Positions 26,306 through 35,048 of a DNA stretch of 64,000 nt are shown piece by piece; within the stretch, counting starts at the first letter, position 1; every line of letters starts with the position of its first letter. The translations under genes were made by a program, and so were the position numbers. Under the pieces are notes generated by a model. The model was not told the origin of the DNA. It saw only the letters and a list, made by a program, of their open reading frames with translations, and did no database searches. The DNA lies in the NCBI GenBank assembly GCA_963695505.1, contig CAVOGX010000014.1:558001-622000 (forward strand), written 5' to 3'. This stretch comes from JACSRF01 sp963695505 (GTDB lineage Bacteria > Chloroflexota > Anaerolineae > Promineifilales > Promineifilaceae).

Positions 26306-26986
26306 ATGCTTTTGATTTCTGCAACCGAAGCCTGGCGCGCGGCTCACCCCGGTGCGGCCATTGGCTTGCTAGAGCTTTCCGGCATTGAGAATGCCCAGGC
26401 GTCTACTGCGCTTAACAGCCGCAAACGAGAGATAGAAACAAGCCTGCGAAGGCGTTACCAGGGTTTTGTGCGGCCAGATTTTTTAGAGCTGCCCGTCCTG
26501 GCAGCCTACAAAGAGTATTACAGGCGCTTCAAAAAAACCTATCACGTGCAGCTCCAGGTGGAGTCGCTGGTGCTCAAAGGTAAAAGCCTGCCCGATGTAT
26601 CACCCCTGGTTGATGCCAATTTTATGGCTGAGGTAGAGACATTAGTGCTGTCAGCAGGCCATGATGCTGCCAAACTACAAGAACCCATTCAGATGGACGT
26701 CTCGCAGGAAGGCGAGCCGATCACGCAAATGAACGGCGAACCTAAGGCTATGCGCGCCGGCGACATGATTATGCGCGATGCTCGGGAGGTAAGTTGTGCC
26801 ATCATCTATGGTCAGGATAACCGCTCGCCCATCACGCCGGAGACGACCCACGTGCTTTTCGTGGCCTATGCGCCAGCCGGCGTCCCTATGCAGGACGTGG
26901 AAACTCACCTGCAAAAAATTGAGGAGCATATTCGCCTGTTTGCGCCAACGGCCGTTTTGCACCAGCGCCGCCTGCTTCAAGCCTAA
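26306..26986 (+). CDS. B3/B4 tRNA-binding domain protein
   Basis: About 226 residues. It resembles the free-standing B3/B4 domain related to phenylalanyl-tRNA synthetase beta: LAAYKEYYRRFKKTYHVQLQVESL, then VSPLVDANFMAEVETLVLSAGHD and the late THVLFVAYAPAG. Such proteins may clear mischarged tRNA or bind other ligands; function is not established for most. The ATG at 26306 is chosen over one at 26294 because GGAG lies six bases before it. Confidence 0.8.
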   Translation: MLLISATEAWRAAHPGAAIGLLELSGIENAQASTALNSRKREIETSLRRRYQGFVRPDFLELPVLAAYKEYYRRFKKTYHVQLQVESLVLKGKSLPDVSPLVDANFMAEVETLVLSAGHDAAKLQEPIQMDVSQEGEPITQMNGEPKAMRAGDMIMRDAREVSCAIIYGQDNRSPITPETTHVLFVAYAPAGVPMQDVETHLQKIEEHIRLFAPTAVLHQRRLLQA

Positions 26987-27042
26987 TTTCCTCGCTCAGT
27001 AAACCGCAAGCTCCAACCCTTGTCATGGTCAGGTTTGATGCG

Positions 27043-29472
27043 CTAACGCACAATCATGGGTAGGAAGACTCTCACGCCGTCATCATTTAAGATAGCCGCC
27101 TGGCTGCCGTTTGCCGCAATGGGCACGTTAGCATTGCTTATCAGGCTGCTGTACGCTTCATCCGCTTCCAGCACCGTGTCGCCAATAATTTCAACCGTGT
27201 AGGTCTGCACCGTTTCCCCTGGCTGGAAGGTCAGCGTGCCCGGCGTGGCCAAAAAATCATCGCCTAGCTTCGCCCCATCATCGCCAAAACCGGAGCGCAG
27301 CTCATAATCCACAGTGACAACAAAAGCCGCCGGAGTGGAGAGGGTCACGGTGAAGACGGCAGGCGTCGTACCGCTGTCCCCTTCCAGCACGCGGGGGCCA
27401 ACGGATTGGGTGAGGCTGGCAGTGTCGTCGTCATTGATGGTGGCGGCACCGCTGGCGTCGCCAATGTTGGCCCCGCTGGCGTTGGAGAGCTGCACGGTGA
27501 AGGCTTCGCTGGCGCCTTCGTCAACGTTGTCGGTGACGATGGGCACGCTGATTTGCTTGCTGGTTTCGCCAATGTCAAAGGTGAGGGTGTCGCTGGTGGC
27601 AGTGTAGTCGTCGGGGGAAACGGCCGTGCCGCTCACGGTAGCATAGTCCACGGTGACAAGGCTGGCTGCTGCTGGGGAAAGGGTGACGTCAAAGACGGCA
27701 TTTTTAGTGCCCCCTGTGCCTTCTACTACAGCCACGTTGCTGATGGCCAGGCTGCTCAGCCCGTCGTCGTCAATGATGGTACCTACGGCCGTATCGTCCA
27801 ATATGTCGGCGTTGCTGGCGCTGCTAAGCTGCACCAAAAAGGTTTCGTCTGCTTCGTCGCTGCTGTCCGTGGTAATGGCCACCTCAATGGTTTCGGCGGT
27901 GTCACCGGGCACGAAGGTGAGGGTACCGCTGGTGGCGGTGTAGTCGTCGGGGGAAACGGCCGTATTTGCCACCGTCTCATACGCTACCGTGACCTGCTGG
28001 CCGCTGGCAGGGGAAAGGGTGACAGTGAAAACGGCCGTTGTGCTGCCACCTGTTCCTTCGTAGATGGTAACATCGGCAATAACCAGGGCATTTTGCGCCT
28101 CGTATGCCCCAATGTCGCAAATGGCGGTGCTGTCGTTGTCGCCGTCAAAGGGGCGGGTGCTGCCGCGCTGGTCGGTGGCCGGACAGCCGGAATTGGTGCC
28201 GGCGTCAATGGCCGGGCTGCCGGGCAGCAAAGCGTGGGTGAAGGTCGGACCGCCATTATCAGCCAATGCGCCCAAAAGCGGGTCCACCCCCTGCTGATCG
28301 CCGCTGCTTGTAAAACCACAGCGAAAGTCGCTGGAGAGGTTGTACCCCTCGGAGGTCCAGTTGTTGGAGGTGTTGCACTGGCGGTCGGCATTGTGGGCAA
28401 GGATGGTGTTGCGCAGGGTAACGACCGTATCACCAGAGGCAAAAATGCCATTATAGCCCACACCGCTGCTGTTAGTACGCGTGTTGTAGGCAATGGTGCT
28501 GTTGTTCAGGGTCATCTGGGGCGGCACGCTGAGAATGTAAAGGTAGAGACCGCCGTAGTTGTTATCGGCGGTGTTGCCGCTGACGGTCGTGTTGGTCATG
28601 GTGATGACGCCAGCATTGACGGCAAGGCCCGCACCGGTGGTGGCACGGTTGCCGCTAAGGGTGCTGTTGGTAAGAACGGCCGTTTCGCCGGTAAAATGAA
28701 TGCCCCCACCACCGCCACCCGAAGCCGTCTGTGCCCAGTTGTCACGAATGGTGGAATCCACAACCGTCAGCGGTTGGTTGGCATAGATGCCGCCACCAAA
28801 ACTGGTGGCTATATTGTTAGCAATGATGGTATGGGTCGTGGTAATTGCCCCCAATGAGTAATTGTAAATGCCACCGCCATTTCCGTCGGCAGTGTTGGAA
28901 ATGATTTCGCTGTTATCGATGGTCAGGAAGCCGTTGTTGAAAATGGCCCCGCCGCTGCCCGCCGCCTCGTTGTTGGTTATGACTACATTTTGCAGCAGGG
29001 TAACGGCGCTGGTGCTGTTAAAAATAGCCCCACCGCCGCTGTTGAAGATTATGCCGTCATCGGGTGTTAATCCATTCTGGAGGGTTAGGCCGGAAATGGT
29101 GCTGCTGAGATTGATGGTGAAGATACGGCCGTTGCCGCCGCCATCGACAACTGTACTGCCCGCCCCCGCACCAATAAGGCTCAGCTCCTTATCTAGCAGA
29201 ATGTCGTGCTCAGTGTACGTTCCGGCGGCAATTTCGATGGTGTCGCCGGATGTCGCTTTAGAAACGGCCGTGCCAATGGTGGCACAGGCTGCAGCGGGCG
29301 AAAGGCAGTCGTTGCCGTCGTCGCCGGTTCCGGCATTGACGTACAAAGTTGCGTCAGGAGCCGCCTGCAATGGGGCAGCGCCCCAGGTCAGAAAAAGCAC
29401 CATTAGCGTCAGAACACTGCTAATCAGTAAAACCATGCCAAATGAGGCCCAGAACGCTTTGTTTTGCTGCAT
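27043..29472 (-). CDS. Secreted beta-helix protein with three Calx-beta domains
   Basis: 809 residues. A hydrophobic signal (MVLLISSVLTLMVLFLTWG) ends near QAAP. Residues ~40-440 form a right-handed parallel beta-helix with repeated SGGGAIFN, NGGGIYN, FGGGIYAN and GGGGGIHF turns, and close with GSPAIDAGTNSGCPATDQRG and CDIGAYE. Three Calx-beta domains follow, each of the VxEGxxGxxxAVFxVTLSP type with a DDYTAT repeat, which usually bind calcium. The end is RVFLPMIVR. It is likely an extracellular adhesin or matrix protein. The repeats explain the long antisense open frames here. Confidence 0.85.
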   Translation of the reverse strand: MQQNKAFWASFGMVLLISSVLTLMVLFLTWGAAPLQAAPDATLYVNAGTGDDGNDCLSPAAACATIGTAVSKATSGDTIEIAAGTYTEHDILLDKELSLIGAGAGSTVVDGGGNGRIFTINLSSTISGLTLQNGLTPDDGIIFNSGGGAIFNSTSAVTLLQNVVITNNEAAGSGGAIFNNGFLTIDNSEIISNTADGNGGGIYNYSLGAITTTHTIIANNIATSFGGGIYANQPLTVVDSTIRDNWAQTASGGGGGGIHFTGETAVLTNSTLSGNRATTGAGLAVNAGVITMTNTTVSGNTADNNYGGLYLYILSVPPQMTLNNSTIAYNTRTNSSGVGYNGIFASGDTVVTLRNTILAHNADRQCNTSNNWTSEGYNLSSDFRCGFTSSGDQQGVDPLLGALADNGGPTFTHALLPGSPAIDAGTNSGCPATDQRGSTRPFDGDNDSTAICDIGAYEAQNALVIADVTIYEGTGGSTTAVFTVTLSPASGQQVTVAYETVANTAVSPDDYTATSGTLTFVPGDTAETIEVAITTDSSDEADETFLVQLSSASNADILDDTAVGTIIDDDGLSSLAISNVAVVEGTGGTKNAVFDVTLSPAAASLVTVDYATVSGTAVSPDDYTATSDTLTFDIGETSKQISVPIVTDNVDEGASEAFTVQLSNASGANIGDASGAATINDDDTASLTQSVGPRVLEGDSGTTPAVFTVTLSTPAAFVVTVDYELRSGFGDDGAKLGDDFLATPGTLTFQPGETVQTYTVEIIGDTVLEADEAYSSLISNANVPIAANGSQAAILNDDGVRVFLPMIVR

Positions 29473-29581
29473 ATAACACTCCTTCCTTTGATTGATAGCC
29501 GTACCTGCCCAATACGAGCAGGATTGTCATGCATCATAAGGATAGAGCGATCAAAAAACGATCAAGGCCCAACAAAGCCGG

Positions 29582-30550
29582 CTACCAACCCGGCAGCAGC
29601 CAGTTTTCCAGGTCATTCAGGGTCGAAATTGCGGGCTGATCTTGTGCCCACAGCCAGTCAATGATTCCCGCCCCAAAGCGATGGCACAAAGTATGCACTA
29701 GCATCTGGCGACAGAAGCTGGCGTCCAGCGGCAAATCCGGGTCATAAGTGCCCAGGATGGCGCGGAAAAAGGGGGCTTCGCGGCGGCAGAGGCTGTACCA
29801 GAGGGCAATCCATTCGTATGCCGGCTCGCCTACCTCGGCGTCAGCCCAATCAATGAGGGCGGAGATTTGCCATTGTTCCCTCTCTTGGATGAGCAGCAGG
29901 TGGTCTTCGGTGAGGTCAGCATTGAGAAGGGCTAATGGGGCGGGAGGGGCGCGCCACTCGGCAATCAGTTGCCCCCACGCTGCCAGCACAGGTTCCGGCA
30001 AGTAGCATTTTGCCCGCAGCTCCGCCAGGTTTGCCGCACTATTTTGCGCCATCTGCGCTCGCCACGCCGCCCAGGTTAGTTCAAAATGCTGCAATTCGAC
30101 AACGGATAGCGCATGCAGGCCGCGCAGCATCTCCCCCAGTTCCTGCCCCAGCGCCTGGCGGTTAGCCGGGGATAGGCCAGCGTGCACCTCGCGAATGGGC
30201 TGGCCGGGGCGAAATCCCAGCAGTAAATAGGGCCAGTCGGTGCGGTCGGGGTAAATGCCGTGGCCGAGAAGAGCGGGAATGTGGGGGAAACGGCCGTGCA
30301 GCAGCCCGTACACCTCTCGCTCCCGCAAAAAATCGTGGGGCAGCATGGGAGGGTAGAGCTTCACCACCACCTGACCGCCAGCCACAAAAACTGCGCACGT
30401 CCCTGGAAAACCAGCTTTCACCGCACCGGCCGGCAGGCCATGCTCCTGGCAGATGCGCTGCACCACCGGCCGCCATAGGGTGGCGTCGGTGAACACCGGC
30501 CGCCAATCGTCCCAATTTTGAATCAGAGGTAGATAGGCGGTGCGGTTCAC
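29582..30550 (-). CDS. APH-fold phosphotransferase (aminoglycoside phosphotransferase family)
   Basis: 322 residues. It shows the N-lobe nucleotide region (GQVVVKLYPP), the catalytic-loop aspartate in LLNADLTEDHLLL and the metal-binding block LIDWADAEVGEPAYEW. The usual HGD of the catalytic loop is NAD here, a minor departure. Family members phosphorylate small molecules such as sugars, amino alcohols or antibiotics; a resistance role should not be assumed. The gene ends the run that begins with the P450 at 30554, three bases away, so the two are probably co-transcribed. Confidence 0.82.
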   Translation of the reverse strand: MNRTAYLPLIQNWDDWRPVFTDATLWRPVVQRICQEHGLPAGAVKAGFPGTCAVFVAGGQVVVKLYPPMLPHDFLREREVYGLLHGRFPHIPALLGHGIYPDRTDWPYLLLGFRPGQPIREVHAGLSPANRQALGQELGEMLRGLHALSVVELQHFELTWAAWRAQMAQNSAANLAELRAKCYLPEPVLAAWGQLIAEWRAPPAPLALLNADLTEDHLLLIQEREQWQISALIDWADAEVGEPAYEWIALWYSLCRREAPFFRAILGTYDPDLPLDASFCRQMLVHTLCHRFGAGIIDWLWAQDQPAISTLNDLENWLLPGW

Positions 30551-30553
30551 GCG

Positions 30554-31945
30554 CTAACGCTTTTCCAGGCGCATGGGCAAACCACCCAGGGGACGCAGGG
30601 TGACCAGGGGCTGCACGTCTACGAGCTGGCCCGGCCGCAGGCGCAGGCGGTAGCGCTGGGCAATAGCAGCCAAAATGAGAATTGCTTCCATCAAGGCGAA
30701 ATTGTTGCCAATGCATTGCCGCGGACCACCACCAAAAGGAATATAGGCATAGCGCGGCCGTTCTGCCTTGCGCTCCGGGGTGAAACGCTCCGGATCAAAG
30801 GTTTCCGGATCGTCCCAAAAGTCGGGGTGGCGATGGGTGAGGTAAGGGCTCAGGGCAATGGTGGAGTTGGCCGGGACGCGATAGCCGCCCACGATGTCTT
30901 CCTCGTTGCACCAGCGGGCAGTGGCGTAGGCCGGTGGGTAAAGGCGCAGCGCTTCGTCGATGACCATGCTGGTGTAGGTGAGCTGGGGCAGGTCGGCCAT
31001 GGTGGGAATGCGCCCGTCGAGCACCTCGGCCAGCTCGTTCTCTAGCTTTTGGCGAACGTGGGGATGCTTGTCCAGTAGGTAAAAGGTCCAGCTCAGGGCA
31101 ATGGCGGTGGTTTCGTGCCCGGCCAGCATGATGGTCATGACTTCGTCGCGAAGCTGGCGGTCGGTCATGCCCTGGCCGGTTTCTTCGTCGCGGGCGGCCA
31201 TGAGCATGTCCAGCAGGTCGTTTTGCTGGCCCAGGTTGGCGCGGCGCTGGGCAATCATGTCGTTGACGACGTCATCGAGGATGGCGACGTTGTCGTACAT
31301 GTGGCGGGTGCTGGGCCACCAGGGAATACGAATGGTGTAGATGGAAAACGGCCGTACGCTGAGATCGGCGAAGGTTTCGTTAACGGCCGTAAAGGCTGTG
31401 CCCACCGTTTCCGCTTCCCGCGTCAAATCCTGGCTGAAAAGGGTCTTGCCCACCACTTCCAGGGTGACACGGCTCATCTCCTCGGCAATGTCTAACGGCC
31501 GTTCCAGGTCCGCCAGGCTATCCCAATGAGCCAGCAGGTTTTGAGCGGCGTCGGTCATGGTTGTGCCAAAATCAGCAATGCGCTTGCGGTGAAAGGCGGG
31601 CTGGGCCAGCCGCCGCTGCTGCCGCCACGACTCGCCATCGTTGGTCAGCAGGCCATCGCCTACCAGGGGGCGCAGCAGCACGTTGGAGGGATGGGGCTGC
31701 TTGGTGTAGTTGCTGTTGTTGTCTTGCAAGATGTGCTTATTGTGGTCGGGGTGCACAAAGATGTAGCCGTAAAACGGGCCGAAAAAGTGGAAACGCACCG
31801 CATCACCATACTCGCGCCAGAGGCGCTCCATCGTCCCCAGGGAATCTTGCTGGAATTCGCGGGCGAGGCCGGTAAGCCAGCCGCCGGGGGCCGTCGGAGG
31901 AAGTGGGGCGTGGGTTTTGGGGTGTTCGGGAGCAATTGAAGACAT
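30554..31945 (-). CDS. Cytochrome P450 (CYP)
   Basis: 463 residues, full length. The I-helix oxygen-activation motif is MLAGHETTAIALSW, the K-helix has EALRLYPP, the meander has FDPERFTPERK and the haem-binding loop is YIPFGGGPRQCIG with the axial cysteine. A soluble bacterial enzyme is expected (no N-terminal membrane anchor is evident). The substrate is unknown; the sequence resembles the CYP102/CYP4-like clade common in filamentous bacteria. A second, frameshifted P450 lies at 35.0-36.4 kb on the same strand; the two share LLTxDGxSWxxxRRLxQPAFHR. Confidence 0.93.
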   Translation of the reverse strand: MSSIAPEHPKTHAPLPPTAPGGWLTGLAREFQQDSLGTMERLWREYGDAVRFHFFGPFYGYIFVHPDHNKHILQDNNSNYTKQPHPSNVLLRPLVGDGLLTNDGESWRQQRRLAQPAFHRKRIADFGTTMTDAAQNLLAHWDSLADLERPLDIAEEMSRVTLEVVGKTLFSQDLTREAETVGTAFTAVNETFADLSVRPFSIYTIRIPWWPSTRHMYDNVAILDDVVNDMIAQRRANLGQQNDLLDMLMAARDEETGQGMTDRQLRDEVMTIMLAGHETTAIALSWTFYLLDKHPHVRQKLENELAEVLDGRIPTMADLPQLTYTSMVIDEALRLYPPAYATARWCNEEDIVGGYRVPANSTIALSPYLTHRHPDFWDDPETFDPERFTPERKAERPRYAYIPFGGGPRQCIGNNFALMEAILILAAIAQRYRLRLRPGQLVDVQPLVTLRPLGGLPMRLEKR

Positions 31946-32192
31946 GGCAAAACCTCATATTTTGTGATTGATTTCACGAAGATTTTAGGGGGTGAGAAAC
32001 GGCCGTGTCAAGCGTGCCTTGTTCCACTTAAGCCCCTGCTCAGATTTATGGGCCGTTTTGCCGCAGTAACCATCGGGAAAATCAATCACCTGCCATCATC
32101 GAAAAAGCAGCATAGGGTGCATGGGCGCACCTAATCTTGTAAAATCAGGTAACTTATCGCTAGCTAGGCTTAGAAAGAACACAGTAAACGAA

Positions 32193-33239
32193 ATGCGCAT
32201 CGAACCCTTTGCCTTTCAGCATGCCAGCCAAAAAGCTTACCGTTGTTATTACACGCTAAAGGAAATGCTCCGCGCCGAGAGAATGCCGGATATGCCTCCC
32301 ATCCTCATGGAAGAGAGCATTAACCGGCTGCAAAATGTGCCGGATTATTTGGATATGCATATTTGGGTGGGCTGGGATGATTCGCAGACCCAGATGGTAG
32401 CCATTGCCGAAAGCATATTGCTGCAAACAGAGGAAAATCAGCATATTATGCCCTTTTCCATCGGCGTGCACCCCAATTTTCGCAATCAAGGTATCGGCAG
32501 GGAAATGTTGGCCAGAGTTGCCGCCCTGGCAGAAGAAGAGGGACGGGGCTTTCTCATCACAACAACCCACGGCATTGTCCCTGCCGGGGGAAATTGGATG
32601 GAGCGCATCAAGGCAACGCCGGGGCTTGAGACGCACATGCATAAATTAACTCTGGCCGAAATTGATCACGACCTGCTAAATGCATGGCAAAAGCCTGACC
32701 CAGATGCTGCCTCTCGCTTTGAGTTGGGGCTGTGGACCGGTCCGTTTCCCGCGGGGGAGCTGCCAGCAATTGCCCGGTTAATGGCAATCCTAAATGAAGA
32801 ACCAAAAGGGCGTTTGTTTATCGAGGACGTGCAATATTCCCCTGAGCGGGTGCGCGAGATGGACAAGGTAGCGTTGGCTGGAAATATTGAGCGCTGGGTT
32901 TTGTATGCGCGAGAGCGGAAAACGAAGCAGTTGGTGGGGTATACGGCCGTTTACTTTCGGCCCGACCAGCCACACCAGGTGGGTCAGGGAGACACCGGGG
33001 TCTTCCCCCAGTTTCGCCGGCAGGGCATCGGCCGCTGGCTAAAGGCAGCCATGATTGCGAAAATTTTGCGGGAGCGACCGCAAGCCCAATTCATTCTCAC
33101 CTCCAACGCCGACAGCAATGCATCCATGTTGAAAATTAACCACGCTTTAGGTTACAAGCCGCACCTTTCTAAATGCGTCTGGCAAGTGGAGCTCAAGACG
33201 GTCAACCATTACTTACGGCGTACCAAGGTGCCCCTGTAG
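32193..33239 (+). CDS. Protein with two GNAT acetyltransferase domains
   Basis: About 348 residues. Two acetyl-CoA binding loops are visible: GVHPNFRNQGIGREML in the first half and GVFPQFRRQGIGRWLK in the second, each fitting the RxxGxG pyrophosphate pattern. The tandem arrangement resembles MshD or other two-domain GNATs. The acceptor is unknown. The ATG at 32193 (MRIEPFAFQHAS) is preferred to one at 32121, whose leader overlaps a TTGTAAAAT promoter-like stretch. It is divergent from the P450 gene. Confidence 0.82.
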   Translation: MRIEPFAFQHASQKAYRCYYTLKEMLRAERMPDMPPILMEESINRLQNVPDYLDMHIWVGWDDSQTQMVAIAESILLQTEENQHIMPFSIGVHPNFRNQGIGREMLARVAALAEEEGRGFLITTTHGIVPAGGNWMERIKATPGLETHMHKLTLAEIDHDLLNAWQKPDPDAASRFELGLWTGPFPAGELPAIARLMAILNEEPKGRLFIEDVQYSPERVREMDKVALAGNIERWVLYARERKTKQLVGYTAVYFRPDQPHQVGQGDTGVFPQFRRQGIGRWLKAAMIAKILRERPQAQFILTSNADSNASMLKINHALGYKPHLSKCVWQVELKTVNHYLRRTKVPL

Positions 33240-33447
33240 TACGGCGTGCTTTTTCCACCAAGTCATCCCACCTTATCCATGACCCCCTTTTTCGCCCCAG
33301 ACCGGGATAATTTAATCATTTTTAGCAGCAGAACGACCGTTACTTACTGCCGATCTGTTAGCATTTTCCGGACAAGCCTCCAAGAATAAAACCTGTGCTA
33401 TAGTATGCGTTAAAGTCATTCTTGGCACAAAGGAGATTACGACGATC
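33240..33447. other. Spacer after the GNAT gene with a -10-like site
   Basis: AT-rich stretch without a coding frame. TATAGT at 33399-33404 could be a -10 box for the short frame that follows; no -35 is clear. Confidence 0.4.
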
Positions 33448-33525
33448 ATGCCAAAATTTTCCCTATTGGGTATTTTGTGGCGCTGGTGGGGGCGTTTTTA
33501 TTTTGATACACAAAGAGGGGCATGA
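33448..33525 (+). CDS. Possible 25-residue leader peptide or gene remnant
   Basis: An ATG with an AAGGAGA site opens a 25-codon frame (MPKFSLLGILWRWWG...) ending in TGA. The hydrophobic aromatic stretch could be a small membrane peptide or the start of a gene that has lost its remainder. The next gene starts 68 bases on. Evidence is limited to the ribosome site and an upstream TATAGT. Confidence 0.3.
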   Translation: MPKFSLLGILWRWWGRFYFDTQRGA

Positions 33526-33593
33526 AATCACACAATTTTGTTTGGTGCCGGTGTACGATCGTAACAACTTTATCGATAGATGAGTAGCTACAT

Positions 33594-35048
33594 ATGGATA
33601 AAAACCCAGTTTCAAAATTAGAATCCAACTTCTTGTTTATAAGTGTATTCGCCTTGCTCATGCAAAGCCTGCCCTGGATTTGGGAAATGTGGCAACGGGG
33701 CTTCGTCCTATTCTCCGGTTTTGGGATAGTAGTGGTTGCTTATCTATTCCTGATACTTATTTGGAGTTTTGGCATAAAAAATTATGCTTCACGCTGGTGG
33801 TGGCGCGTCTGGTTGGCAATACTTTTACTGGCCCCCTTATGGCTTATCTTGCTCGATACATCTCCCGCCAAAATAGCGCAGCTATTAGCTCTTGGCACCC
33901 TTTTGCTCATATGGCTTATTGCTTCCTCAAGAAACGAGGGGCGAAAAATCATTACTCGTTTTCTAAGCATCATACTGATCGCTGCTGGCATAACCGGTTT
34001 GCTAAATTTTTGGCATTACTTTGATTTTGTTGGTCCATGCCATGCCTTAAGCCCGCTTCGCCAAAGTCGATGTGTGCGCTCAATCCCCCTTGCAGACAAC
34101 ACACTGGTTAATTTCGGTAAAAATGTTCAGAATGATACCGACTCCTTGATATACCCATACGGTCACACAGTCTGGATAGAACCACTTGAGCGTTGGCCTG
34201 CTTTTTGGGATGCACAGGTTGTGAAATTTGATTATTGGGTATCCACAGCAAGCATAAACCATGATGGAACCCGTTTATATGCGTACCAATTTGATTCGGG
34301 TACCCAACTCATTAACATGTCTGTGCAATTTACAAAGCCCTGGATTTCACATCTGACCCTGGTGGAAATGCCTAACAAAGCATTTCTTGATGAGGTGGTG
34401 TTTGGAGGTTGGGGTGAAGATGATTTGCAGGCTTATGCAGAAGCCTGGGAAATACACAATTCCCAAGTTTTGCAACCAGATGATCCCGAATGGTCAATCG
34501 TCTCCCCGTCAGGCAGATGGTACGCAGTCATTTTTCACAACGCTACCATTTCATTTTGGCAGCAGCAACTCGCGCCTCCACCAAATCGATTAAACACCCT
34601 GGATCCATTTCCCAAGCGAATTGCCGTACCAGATGATGAACCATTTTGGTCATTTGCAACAAACGTAACCCCAAACTGCCTTTCTTTCTCGGCGGATGAG
34701 TCACTTGCATTGTCCCATGCCGCATATGGAAGCGACCAGCTAGATGTCTATAATTTGCTTGAAAAAGAACATCTTCTCTCCATCCCCTTTGAAGTGCATG
34801 GACCATGTCCCGTTTTTGTTAATAATGGACAATTGCTAGTAGCCGTGGATGATTTGGAAACTGACACCCTCTATTTTCTGGACACAACAACAGGCACAGA
34901 AATAACAACGATACCCTTACCTAACATCAATGTCGTTAGTCTCGATGCCGCCCCAAATGAACCTTATTTGATCATTTCCGTTGAACATCAGATAACTCAA
35001 GAGAATCATGCCCTGTTAATTCGTACAGACAGTTTGACAAAAGATTAA
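33594..35048 (+). CDS. Membrane protein with extracytoplasmic beta-rich domain, AT-rich
   Basis: 484 residues. Four hydrophobic segments (FLFISVFALLMQSL; GIVVVAYLFLILIWSFG; WRVWLAILLLAPLWLILL; ITRFLSIILIAAGITGLL) precede a ~330-residue domain rich in strands and tryptophan (WIEPLERWPAFWDAQ, WGEDDLQAYAEAWEIH), which may be a beta-propeller. No family is recognised. The base composition is clearly more AT-rich than its neighbours, and there is no ACGGCCGT copy between 32.9 and 36.0 kb, which fits recent acquisition. It is convergent with the P450 and overlaps its end by four bases. Confidence 0.6.
   Translation: MDKNPVSKLESNFLFISVFALLMQSLPWIWEMWQRGFVLFSGFGIVVVAYLFLILIWSFGIKNYASRWWWRVWLAILLLAPLWLILLDTSPAKIAQLLALGTLLLIWLIASSRNEGRKIITRFLSIILIAAGITGLLNFWHYFDFVGPCHALSPLRQSRCVRSIPLADNTLVNFGKNVQNDTDSLIYPYGHTVWIEPLERWPAFWDAQVVKFDYWVSTASINHDGTRLYAYQFDSGTQLINMSVQFTKPWISHLTLVEMPNKAFLDEVVFGGWGEDDLQAYAEAWEIHNSQVLQPDDPEWSIVSPSGRWYAVIFHNATISFWQQQLAPPPNRLNTLDPFPKRIAVPDDEPFWSFATNVTPNCLSFSADESLALSHAAYGSDQLDVYNLLEKEHLLSIPFEVHGPCPVFVNNGQLLVAVDDLETDTLYFLDTTTGTEITTIPLPNINVVSLDAAPNEPYLIISVEHQITQENHALLIRTDSLTKD

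Noticed and set aside
27406..28857. 483-codon plus-strand frame over the Calx-beta/beta-helix gene
   Set aside because: Glycine/valine-rich shadow of a repetitive gene; the minus strand has a signal peptide and recognisable domains.
29582..30550. Antibiotic resistance gene
   Set aside because: The APH fold alone does not imply resistance, and no mobile or resistance context is present.
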